NCBI GenBank assembly: GCA_051011575.1
Contig: JBPCTR010000165.1
Location: forward strand, 1-26,772
DNA: 26,772 nt
Reading direction: 5' to 3'
Source: SHLQ01 sp051011575
GTDB taxonomy: Bacteria > Actinomycetota > Acidimicrobiia > Acidimicrobiales > SHLQ01
Below the pieces are notes generated by a model. That model worked only from the letters and a program-made list of their open reading frames with translations. It did not search any database and was not told the DNA's origin. Made by a program: the position numbers and the translations under genes. Shown here one piece after another: positions 16,647-23,705 of this stretch. Position 1 is the stretch's first letter. Each line of letters begins with the position of its first letter.

Positions 16647-17411
16647 TCAGACCCCAACCAGTTGTGTCAGCAGGTCGAGATCACCCTGATCGAGCGCCCC
16701 GGCGACCGAACTCTGTGACGTGATCCCGGCCTCCCAAACGGCAAACGCTTCGGCGAAGTCACCCGCACCGGTCGCGAAGTCGGGCTTGGATTCGCCGGGC
16801 CACCACGGAACATCGCCGGCGATCCCCCGCTCGACCCGCCAACGCGATCGCTCCTCTTCGTCGTTCCACTCCACATCGATCACATGACCGAGCTCGTGAG
16901 CGATCACGCGATGGAGGCTCTCAGCGTCGTCGCTCGTCCGGACGAACACCTCGATGCGCTGCTCGTGCGGATATGTGAGCGCGCGCAGTCCATCCCGCGA
17001 CGTGTGGAACTCGATCGTCCAGTCGGGGAACATGCCGCTCCAGTCGAATCGAACGAGAGCGAGTGCCTCGGAACCGAGGCGCTGGGGCCGATCGTCGAGT
17101 CGATCCACGGCGTCCGCGATGGTCGTTGTCGTCGACGTGAACGCCGAAGCCGGTGTGAGAGCAATGGACGTCGTCGGCGCCGCGCTCGTAGCGGGAGAGG
17201 AGGCGTCGGTCGAAGATGCCGACTCGGCCGACTCGATGTTCACCGTTGACGGGGCGGCGTCGGCGACTACGACCGATTCCTGCTGGGCAGCCAGGACCTC
17301 GACCGCAGGAGGCGCGAGCTCACCGGTTGCACCACCAACGCCGCCGAGCGCGATGAACGAGACGCCGGCACTGATCGTGCCCACCACGACTCTGCTCGCG
17401 ACGGTCCCCAC
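16647..17411 (-). CDS. Secreted or membrane-anchored zincin-type metallopeptidase
   Basis: A 254-residue protein with a hydrophobic N-terminal segment (about 5-30, VVVGTISAGVSFIALGG), then a Ser/Thr/Ala-rich linker (about 55-100), then a compact catalytic domain with HELGH at 172-176 (H172, E173, H176). E221 in GDFAEAFAVWE is a plausible third zinc ligand. This is the gluzincin layout, and the linker suggests the enzyme acts outside the membrane. The start is GTG at 17411 with a weak GGTGAG upstream. It lies downstream of the Sec-ArsC-like gene on the same strand after about 80 bases. The substrate is unknown; wall or protein processing would fit the envelope genes nearby. Confidence 0.8.
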   Translation of the reverse strand: MGTVASRVVVGTISAGVSFIALGGVGGATGELAPPAVEVLAAQQESVVVADAAPSTVNIESAESASSTDASSPATSAAPTTSIALTPASAFTSTTTTIADAVDRLDDRPQRLGSEALALVRFDWSGMFPDWTIEFHTSRDGLRALTYPHEQRIEVFVRTSDDAESLHRVIAHELGHVIDVEWNDEEERSRWRVERGIAGDVPWWPGESKPDFATGAGDFAEAFAVWEAGITSQSSVAGALDQGDLDLLTQLVGV

Positions 17412-17491
17412 CGGGCCAATGTGTAGAAGCTCACCCGCCGGCGCGCAAAACGAGATCGACTCGATCGGATCGATTCGAAGGCCTCAGCTCA

Positions 17492-17848
17492 TCAGCCGAG
17501 GAACTCCCGAATACGATCTTTCGGTCGCCCGATTATCGCCTTTTTCCCCTTGATCACGATGGGACGCTGGAGCAACGCCTTGCGCTCGGAGAGAAGATCG
17601 ATGACGGCGTCGGCATTATCGACGTAGTCGTCGGGGTCGAGCCCCAGCTTCTTGAACTGTGAGTCCTTCCGCACCAGATCCTCGACCGGATCCTCCAGGC
17701 CCGCGACGATCTTCTCGAGCGTCTTCCGGTCGGGCGGCTCCTTCATGTACATCACCACGTCGTGTTCAATACCCAGATCCTCGGCGACCGCCAAGGCGTT
17801 CTTGGACGACCCTCAATGGGGGTTGTGGTAGATCGTGACCTTCGCCAT
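17492..17848 (-). CDS. Selenocysteine-containing arsenate reductase-like (ArsC) protein
   Basis: A 118-residue thioredoxin-fold protein beginning at ATG 17848 with MAKVTIYHNPH-U-GSSKNAL, where U12 is an in-frame TGA (17813-17815). E. coli ArsC has Cys12 as catalytic residue in HNPACGTSRNTL, so Sec replaces the nucleophile exactly. The three arsenate-binding arginines of ArsC (60, 94, 107) have matches at R60 (VRKD), R95 (LLQRPIV) and R108 (IIGRPK). The spacing supports true ArsC over a general Spx-like protein, although arsenate as substrate is unproven. GAGGAG lies about 8 bases before the ATG, and a hairpin in SECIS position follows the TGA. It starts 33 bases after the PII gene stop, so they may share a transcript. 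A standard reading yields only a truncated frame from 17794. Confidence 0.92.
17786..17815 (-). promoter_or_regulatory. Putative bacterial SECIS element of the Sec-ArsC-like gene
   Basis: After TGA-G on the minus strand, GGTCG pairs with CGGTC and CCAAG with CTTGG around an AACGC loop, giving 10 pairs (two G-U) with a single bulged T between the two stem halves. The loop starts 12 nt after the TGA, within the 11-14 nt usual for bacterial SECIS, and a bulged U is also a feature of the E. coli fdhF element. The pairing is seen directly; recognition by SelB is inferred. Confidence 0.75.
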
Positions 17849-17881
17849 CAGCTCTTCTCCTCGTTGGTGGCAGGCAGGGAT

Positions 17882-18220
17882 TCAGACCGCGTCGGACCCG
17901 AGCTCACCGGTACGGATGCGGGCCACCGACTCGATGGCGGTTACCCAGACCTTGCCATCACCGATCTTCTCCGTGCGGGCACCGTCGATGATTGCCTCGA
18001 CGGCAGCGTCGGCCAGGTCGTCGTCCACGATGACCTCGATGCGAGTCTTCGGAGTGAACAGCACGCGGTATTCGGTGCCGCGGTACGTCTCGGAGTGGCC
18101 GCCCTGCCGACCGAATCCCTGGACCTCCGACACGGTCATGCCCTGGATGCCGGCACCGGCGAGGGCATCCTTCACATCATCGAGTTTGAACGGCTTGATC
18201 ACCGCCGTCACCAGCTTCAT
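17882..18220 (-). CDS. glnB: PII nitrogen-regulatory signal protein (GlnB/GlnK)
   Basis: A 112-residue PII protein, the trimeric sensor of 2-oxoglutarate, ATP/ADP and nitrogen status. It begins MKLVTAVIKPFKLDDVKDAL, has the T-loop with Y51 in YRGTEYRV (the modified tyrosine, adenylylated in actinobacteria), IGDGKVWV and the C-terminal RIRTGE. The length is standard. GGGAG lies 5 bases upstream of the ATG at 18220; the open frame further upstream is not protein-like. No amtB or glnD is adjacent, which is unusual for glnK, so glnB against glnK cannot be settled. The neighbour downstream is the Sec-ArsC-like gene after 33 bases. Confidence 0.95.
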   Translation of the reverse strand: MKLVTAVIKPFKLDDVKDALAGAGIQGMTVSEVQGFGRQGGHSETYRGTEYRVLFTPKTRIEVIVDDDLADAAVEAIIDGARTEKIGDGKVWVTAIESVARIRTGELGSDAV

Positions 18221-18224
18221 GGAC

Positions 18225-18247
18225 ACTCCCGAGCGTCGTACGAGAGT
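18225..18247 (-). promoter_or_regulatory. Possible leader hairpin covering the PII ribosome site
   Basis: On the minus strand ACTCTCG can pair with CGGGAGT (7 pairs, one G-U) around a 9-base loop. The 3' arm contains the GGGAG Shine-Dalgarno of the PII gene, so folding could hide it. The stem is short and may be chance. Confidence 0.25.
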
Positions 18248-18293
18248 GCACTGTAGACGCGGAGAAAGCCCAAAGCCCTGCCCGACCCGTCGG

Positions 18294-19337
18294 TCAGCTC
18301 GGGCGAGCTGAATGCGCGAGTCCGGTCGCGTCAAACGACCAGATTCCTGACACCGACTCTGCAGGCCAATCGACACGGAGCTCGACAACACCGGACTTCG
18401 GCAACGGCCAGACCCACCAATCGGTCGTGACGGCATGCTGGTCATGTCGCCGACGGTCATTCAACACGGTGCGCTGTTCGCGCTGGCCGAGTGGCACAAG
18501 CCGCGCCCCCTCGGGTATGTCGGCGACGTAACGGTTGCCGGCGCTCCGATTGTCGAGAACCGTGCCGTCGGCGAGGACGAACTGGAGAAGGAAGAAGTCG
18601 GGCCCGCTGGAAAAGCTCGACCCCACTCCGGGAACCAGCGCTTCCTCGGGAACGAACACCGGGGGAAGGACCCAACTTCGCTTGGACCGTACGGTCATGG
18701 TGAAGCCAACCCCCACACCGTCGGTTCCGACGCCGGTGAGTTCGACGACAGCCGAGTCGCTGGTTGCAAGGGTGAGCGGTGCATCGGTGGCTCGTCGGTA
18801 CGGAACCAACGGTGTCTCGGGATCCGGACCCCACCACGGGCGGTGTGGCTGATCTCGTCGGTCAAGCTTGTCCAGCAGATCATCTATCTCGTCGCGGCTC
18901 AGGTGCCGCATCCCGTAGGCGACCAGCCGGAGTGCTTCGCTCGGTTGAACGCCCAGATCGCGAGCCACCGAACATGCGCCCGACTCAGCGTCTGACAGGA
19001 GGCCATGGAGCAGCTCGAACACACCGGTCGGGCCCTGGCCGTCGAGTCGGGGCGTGTGGAGCGCTCGAACCGCACGTTCGCTCAGCGTCGGTTCGCCGGG
19101 GGCGAGCCGTCCCTCGAGCTGACGACGCTCCATGATTCGCTCGATCGCACGGTCGACTCGAAGCGTGTTCAGGGCGAACAGCTCGACAAGTTCACTGATT
19201 TCGCCACGGGCCGTGGCGATCACGCCGTACAGAAGGTATTCCGTGCCGCAATACGAGTCGCCGTTGGCGAGCGCGGCATGCCGCGCTACGTCGAGCGCGA
19301 GTCGGGCATGATCGTCGAGAGAGAACTGCTCCTGCAT
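18294..19337 (-). CDS. Clp N-terminal-domain protein without ATPase
   Basis: A 347-residue protein. Residues 4-145 look like the ClpA/ClpC N-terminal repeat pair: FSLDDHARLALDVARHAALANGDSYCGTEYLL (the A..A..GT.HLL pattern) and a second helical unit from about 83 (LSERAVRAL, GVFELLHGLL). There is no AAA+ module. Residues about 170-347 form a separate beta-rich region (SAVVELTGVGTDGVGVGFTM, VELRVDWPAESVSGIW) that I do not recognise. Clp-N domains bind substrates or adaptors, so an adaptor role is possible. The ATG at 19337 has CGGAG about 5 bases upstream; the open frame continues far upstream but only as a shadow of the OmpA-type gene. It ends 73 bases before the PII gene. Confidence 0.78.
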   Translation of the reverse strand: MQEQFSLDDHARLALDVARHAALANGDSYCGTEYLLYGVIATARGEISELVELFALNTLRVDRAIERIMERRQLEGRLAPGEPTLSERAVRALHTPRLDGQGPTGVFELLHGLLSDAESGACSVARDLGVQPSEALRLVAYGMRHLSRDEIDDLLDKLDRRDQPHRPWWGPDPETPLVPYRRATDAPLTLATSDSAVVELTGVGTDGVGVGFTMTVRSKRSWVLPPVFVPEEALVPGVGSSFSSGPDFFLLQFVLADGTVLDNRSAGNRYVADIPEGARLVPLGQREQRTVLNDRRRHDQHAVTTDWWVWPLPKSGVVELRVDWPAESVSGIWSFDATGLAHSARPS

Positions 19338-19511
19338 CGGTCTCCGAAGGTAGAGCCCGCCGTTGCTCGTGAGTAGAGCCGCGAGCCCTATATGGGCGGA
19401 ATTCCCCCACATCAGGCCCGAATGAACCACGGGGTGGGGGGACGACGGATCCACCTCCGCCGAGGGTGGCCGTCGTAGCGTTGAGACGACGATCAACCCG
19501 GGACCACGCAC
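19338..19511. promoter_or_regulatory. Divergent intergenic region
   Basis: This 174-base space separates the minus-strand Clp-N gene from the plus-strand envelope cluster and must hold promoters for both. It contains GCCC-TATAT-GGGC at 19385-19397, a small inverted repeat with a -10-like core. I see no convincing -35 partner and no second element. Confidence 0.3.
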
Positions 19512-20348
19512 GTGCAGCCGATCGACCTCGACGACGACATCGGAATCGACGATGATCTGATCGTTGCGCCCGGGCCGCGACCTCGAACGCAACGGGCACC
19601 AGCGCCACCGAGGGAGTCGACGGGATCGTGGACCGACCCCCGATTTCTCGTCCCCTTGTCGTTGTTCCTTGCGGCGGTGTTCGTCATCAGCCTCGCCTGG
19701 CGATCCGGTTCGCTCGACTCGACCGCCTCCGACGGCGAGCCAGCCGTGGCCACCCAGACCGAGCTGGCGTCGACGGTGCAGGCTGCGCAGGAGCGAGCGG
19801 GATTCGCCGCCATCACGGTGCGCGAGGAGAACGGCTTCATCATCCTCGAAGGGCAGGCCGACTCCTCGAGCGAGGCGACGGCGATCGGAGCGGTCGCGCG
19901 TTCCGTCGAAGGGGTCGATCGTGTCGACAATCGTCTCGTTATCGTTTCCGGAGCCGTCGAGGTCGCCAGCGAGGTGAGCGTCACTCCGGCCGCACCCACC
20001 TCGCTCGCAGATCGCCTGGCCGCGGTCGGCTCGATCACCTTCGAGCCGGCGAGCGCCTCGCTCACGCCCGAAGGTGCCCGAGCCGTCAACGACGCGGCCG
20101 CCATCCTTGCCGAGGTCGGTGTGGCCGTCGAGATCCACGGCCACACCGACGCCGATGGAGAGGCCACCGACAATCAGCGTCTCAGCCACGAACGAGCCGA
20201 GGCGGTCGTGTTCGCTCTCACGACCCGCGGCATCGATGGCTCGCGCCTCACGCCGGTCGGGTTCGGCGAGTCGGACCCGATCGCACCGAACATCACCGAC
20301 GAGGGACGTGCAAAGAACCGCCGGATCGAGTTCTTCGTCGACGGCTGA
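19512..20348 (+). CDS. Membrane-anchored BON/OmpA-C protein (ArfA-like)
   Basis: A 278-residue protein with a short cytoplasmic N-terminus, one membrane segment at about 45-63 (FLVPLSLFLAAVFVISLAW), a BON-like domain at about 85-145 (GFIILEGQADSSSEATAIGAVARSV pattern) and an OmpA C-terminal peptidoglycan-binding domain at about 170-278. The latter shows VEIHGHTDADGEATDNQRLS, RAEAV, VGFGESDPI and NRRIEF. There is no beta barrel, so it is anchored in the inner membrane and reaches the wall, like mycobacterial ArfA (Rv0899). The start is GTG at 19512 with a weak ribosome site. It leads a plus-strand cluster of four envelope genes. Confidence 0.88.
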   Translation: MQPIDLDDDIGIDDDLIVAPGPRPRTQRAPAPPRESTGSWTDPRFLVPLSLFLAAVFVISLAWRSGSLDSTASDGEPAVATQTELASTVQAAQERAGFAAITVREENGFIILEGQADSSSEATAIGAVARSVEGVDRVDNRLVIVSGAVEVASEVSVTPAAPTSLADRLAAVGSITFEPASASLTPEGARAVNDAAAILAEVGVAVEIHGHTDADGEATDNQRLSHERAEAVVFALTTRGIDGSRLTPVGFGESDPIAPNITDEGRAKNRRIEFFVDG

Positions 20349-20406
20349 TTCGCCGCATTTGCGCCCCGACTTCGCCATGCAACAGACTCCCGAACCGGGA
20401 GGTTCC

Positions 20407-21942
20407 ATGTCCGGCCACGACCGCACCAGCGGGCTCGACGAGTCGCGTTGGCCGCGCACCGGCCTTCTCATCGGGGACTCTCGGGGCCGAAAACCTCTTC
20501 CCACACGCGACCTCATTGGCCCGCTCCTGATCCCACTGATGGTCCTGCTGCTCGCGGGAGTCGTGTGGGCGGTGAGTCACATCGAGGACGACATCGAGAG
20601 CGCTGCTCCCGAGATTCTCACCGCCGCAGGAATCGACGCTTCCGACCTCTCGTTCGAGGCGAGCTATCGCAATCTCGAGGTCTCGGGCAAGCTTCCCGCA
20701 GGGGTGACACCTTCCGATGTGATCGAGGTGCTCGAGGCGAGAACCGGGGGAAGCGAAGGCGAGGACATCCGGTCGGTCGCGGTGACCGCCTCCATCCGGC
20801 CGGCCGAGCCGCTTGGAGAGATCGATGTTCAGGCCACCGCCGATGGCGACACCATCGTCCTGACCGGCATCGTGCCCTCCGATGGGCAGCGGAATCGACT
20901 CGTCGATGCGTCGGTGTCATCGGGGTTGAGTGTGATCGACAACCTGACCGTCTCAGGTCTCGAAGCCGCGTCTCCCGATCCTGACGGACAGACATCGGCG
21001 CTCGCCGAGGCGCTTGCAACGCTCGCTGGTGCGGAGGGGGCCGACCTCCGGGTGGGTGACGCCGGCCCAGTTCGCGGAACTGTTCAAGCCGTCGACGCAA
21101 CGTCGGCCGCGACGATCCTCGCCGCGGCCGGACCATCGGTGTCGGTGTCCTCTCCCACGGTCCTCGGCAGTCTGGGCGTCGCCGTCACTTACGACGGCAC
21201 CCGCATCGTGCTGACCGGGGATGTGCTGACAACCGAACAGAGCGAGGCTCTCAGCGATGGCGCCGCCGACGCCGTTCGCGCCGGGAACGTCGTCAACAAT
21301 CTCACGATTCTGAACCTGGACCCTCTTGTTGAAGGTGCCGACGAACGTGTCGACGTTCTCGCCGGCATTTTGCGAACGTTCGGCAATCTGCTTCGCGCCG
21401 ACGCGGCCATGAACGACACCGATCTGACGGTGAACGGCGAAACCGACGATCCCGCGAGCGAACGTACGACCGCAGCTGCGCTCAACCGCGCCACTCGCGC
21501 CGGACTACGGCCCGGCGGCGAGGTCCGTGTGGTGCAGACCGGCCCGACCGAAGCGGAGGAGGTGGTTCTTCTCCAGGTCGAGCTCGACGGGCTCGCGCCC
21601 GAGATCGGTGAGACCGTCGTTTTCTCGTCGGAGTCCACCGAGATCACAGCGGAGGCGAGGGCAACGCTCGACAAGGTGGCGGACGCAATGAGTCGCTACC
21701 TTCTGCCGGTCGTCGAGATCGGCGGGCATACCGATTCGGGGGGAGACGAGTCCTACAACCTCGACCTCTCGGAACGTCGCGCCGACGTGGTCCGAACGCA
21801 TTTGGTCGACGCAGGCGTCGACCCTAATCGACTGCGCTCCGTCGGCTTCGGCGAGGCCGAGCCCCGCGCCGACAACGACACCGTCGAGGGCCGCCTCGAA
21901 AATCGCAGAGTCGAGTTCATCGCAATGGTGACGGAGCGATGA
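20407..21942 (+). CDS. Larger membrane-anchored BON/OmpA-C protein
   Basis: A 511-residue relative of the preceding gene: a membrane segment at about 36-58 (LIGPLLIPLMVLLLAGVVWA), several BON-like units (DTIVLTGIVPSDGQRNRLV, TRIVLTGDVLTTEQSEAL) and a C-terminal OmpA domain with VVFSSESTEITAEAR, VEIGGHTDSGGDESYN, LSERRADVV, SVGFGEAEPR and NRRVEF. The D and R of the peptidoglycan-binding site appear conserved. The ATG at 20407 has GGGAGG four bases upstream; an in-frame ATG at 20377 would add 10 residues. The gap from the previous gene is 58 bases. Duplication followed by expansion of the BON region is a reasonable origin. Confidence 0.87.
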   Translation: MSGHDRTSGLDESRWPRTGLLIGDSRGRKPLPTRDLIGPLLIPLMVLLLAGVVWAVSHIEDDIESAAPEILTAAGIDASDLSFEASYRNLEVSGKLPAGVTPSDVIEVLEARTGGSEGEDIRSVAVTASIRPAEPLGEIDVQATADGDTIVLTGIVPSDGQRNRLVDASVSSGLSVIDNLTVSGLEAASPDPDGQTSALAEALATLAGAEGADLRVGDAGPVRGTVQAVDATSAATILAAAGPSVSVSSPTVLGSLGVAVTYDGTRIVLTGDVLTTEQSEALSDGAADAVRAGNVVNNLTILNLDPLVEGADERVDVLAGILRTFGNLLRADAAMNDTDLTVNGETDDPASERTTAAALNRATRAGLRPGGEVRVVQTGPTEAEEVVLLQVELDGLAPEIGETVVFSSESTEITAEARATLDKVADAMSRYLLPVVEIGGHTDSGGDESYNLDLSERRADVVRTHLVDAGVDPNRLRSVGFGEAEPRADNDTVEGRLENRRVEFIAMVTER

Positions 21943-21985
21943 CACTCGTCTCCACGTCTCACACCGAAGGGAACCTCCCAACGCC

Positions 21986-22348
21986 ATGATCTGGGTCCTC
22001 GTGGAAATCCTCATACCGTTGCTGATCGCCTTCGCGGTCGGCGTGGGCGTTGGCTGGTTGCTCTGGCGCTGGCGGAGACGGCTGATCGCCGACTCCGAAT
22101 GGCGACAACACACCGCCGACGCCGACGAGGCACGCCTTGCGCTGGCCACAGCGCGGGCAGCGCATGAGGAGGACGCGAACGAACGCGCGGTGCTGTCGAG
22201 CCGCATCGGCGAGCTCTCCGACGAGCTCGAGAAGAGTCGAATGGAGGTCGGGGAGGCCCGATCACAGGTCGAGCGCATGCGAGCAGAACTCGATCAAACC
22301 CGGACAGAGAGCGACGACGCCACGACTGATGACGACGCTGCCGGCTGA
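21986..22348 (+). CDS. Small membrane-anchored coiled-coil protein
   Basis: A 120-residue protein with one N-terminal membrane segment (about 3-27, VLVEILIPLLIAFAVGVGVGWLLW), a basic stop (RWRRRL), then an alpha-helical charged region of about 75 residues with heptad-like spacing (LSSRIGELSDELEKSRMEVGEARSQVERMRAEL) and an acidic tail DDATTDDDAAG. The coil probably lies in the cytoplasm. It sits 43 bases after the second OmpA-type gene, in the position of the small ArfB/ArfC membrane proteins of mycobacteria, though I see no sequence match to them. A GAAGGGA purine stretch lies about 14 bases upstream of the ATG. Confidence 0.75.
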   Translation: MIWVLVEILIPLLIAFAVGVGVGWLLWRWRRRLIADSEWRQHTADADEARLALATARAAHEEDANERAVLSSRIGELSDELEKSRMEVGEARSQVERMRAELDQTRTESDDATTDDDAAG

Positions 22349-22384
22349 CAAACGGCCCGATCGGTGTCTCGTTAGAGTCGGCGC

Positions 22385-23701
22385 ATGACACCCATCCGAC
22401 GGCGAACACTTACTGCGCTCGTCGGCGCGGCCGCCCTGCTGGCCGTTGGTTGCACGAGCTCGGAGCCGCAAATTCCGACAGGGGCGCTCGATCGACCCGA
22501 CGAGACACCGTCGACGAGTGTCGAACCAGCGGCACCCACCAGCACGATCGAGTCGGCCATCGCTGAGCCCGACGACCCCGACCTCGCTGCCCTCCCAGGC
22601 CTGCTCGTCGTTCGCGACTCGGTCGGATCGATCGTCGTCATGCGCCCCTCAGGAGCCGAGTCGGTCCCGCTCGCGGATGTGGCCGGCACGCGCCAGAGTC
22701 AACCGACATGGTCGCCCGACGGCGACCAGATCGCCTGGTCTTCGGACAACGCTTCTGGCAGCTCCGTCTCGATCTGGAATCGGTCGACCGGCGAGGTCGA
22801 GAGCTGGTCGACCGCGACATCATCGTTCTTCCATTCGTTCTCACCCGATGGGCGTTGGTTGGCATCACTGGGGCCGTCGGAGCAGGCGGGTGTTGGGCTC
22901 AGCATGCTGGCGACCACTCCCGGGAGCGCAGTTCAGCCAATCGCGGGCGGTCAGCCCTTCTACTTCGACTGGGCCGACGACGGCGCAACGCTCGTGGCTG
23001 CGGTGAACGGAACGACCCTTGCCGAGATCGACCCGGTGTCGTCGGAGACCATCGAGATCGCGACGCCGGGTGCCCTGTCTGGATTCCTCGCACCGGCGTG
23101 GGTCGACTCGAGCGCAATCGTGGCGATCGAGGGATCGGTCGATGGAACGATCGACGTCGTGAGAGCCGATGCACCCGAAGGATCCGCGATCGCCACCGCC
23201 GACGGACCGGTGAGCATGAGTTTGAGCCCCGACGGCACGCGGCTGGCGATTCTCGCGATCGGCGCCGCCGATGACGCAGTCTCTGTCGGGTTGCAGACGG
23301 CTCCACAACTCTCCGCCGGGCGACTCACCCTGATCAACCTCGCGACCGGCGAGCTCGAGACACGCGGAGAAGACAACGTCATCGCTTCACAGTGGAGCCC
23401 CGATTCAGAAACGATCGCCATTCTGCAGGTGGGCGACAACTCGTTGAGGTGGTCGTTCGCCACGGGCGAGCGCACCATCGACGGACCCGATTATCTGCCG
23501 AGCCAGGAGTTTCTGAGCGCCTATCTGCGATTCGCCGAGCAGTACAACCACAATTCGACCTGGTGGTCGCCCGATTCCCAAGCATTCGTGCTCACCGGGC
23601 AGATCGACGGTGAAGGTGGCGTATTCGTGGACATCGTCGACGACGATGCGGCCCCGCGGTTCGTGTCCGACGGCGATGTTGCGTTCTGGTCGTCGAACTG
23701 A
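22385..23701 (+). CDS. Lipoprotein with TolB/PD40-like beta-propeller repeats
   Basis: A 438-residue protein with a lipoprotein signal: basic MTPIRRR, a hydrophobic core and the lipobox LLAVGC with C23 as lipidated cysteine. A Ser/Thr/Pro linker follows (about 25-60). Repeats of the PD40/TolB type come next: SQPTWSPDGDQIAWSSD, SFFHSFSPDGRWLASLG, VSMSLSPDGTRLAILA, ASQWSPDSETIAIL and STWWSPDSQAFVLTG. These form a beta propeller outside the membrane that usually binds proteins. It ends the envelope cluster 36 bases after the coiled-coil gene, with no strong ribosome site visible. Its partner is unknown; the neighbouring OmpA-type proteins are candidates by analogy with TolB-Pal, which is inference. 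Confidence 0.85.
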   Translation: MTPIRRRTLTALVGAAALLAVGCTSSEPQIPTGALDRPDETPSTSVEPAAPTSTIESAIAEPDDPDLAALPGLLVVRDSVGSIVVMRPSGAESVPLADVAGTRQSQPTWSPDGDQIAWSSDNASGSSVSIWNRSTGEVESWSTATSSFFHSFSPDGRWLASLGPSEQAGVGLSMLATTPGSAVQPIAGGQPFYFDWADDGATLVAAVNGTTLAEIDPVSSETIEIATPGALSGFLAPAWVDSSAIVAIEGSVDGTIDVVRADAPEGSAIATADGPVSMSLSPDGTRLAILAIGAADDAVSVGLQTAPQLSAGRLTLINLATGELETRGEDNVIASQWSPDSETIAILQVGDNSLRWSFATGERTIDGPDYLPSQEFLSAYLRFAEQYNHNSTWWSPDSQAFVLTGQIDGEGGVFVDIVDDDAAPRFVSDGDVAFWSSN

Positions 23702-23705
23702 CGCC

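Noticed and set aside
19338..20516. N-terminal extension of the Clp-N protein to a 740-residue frame
   Set aside because: The extension lies antisense to the BON/OmpA gene, has no domain character, and the ATG at 19337 has a good ribosome site.
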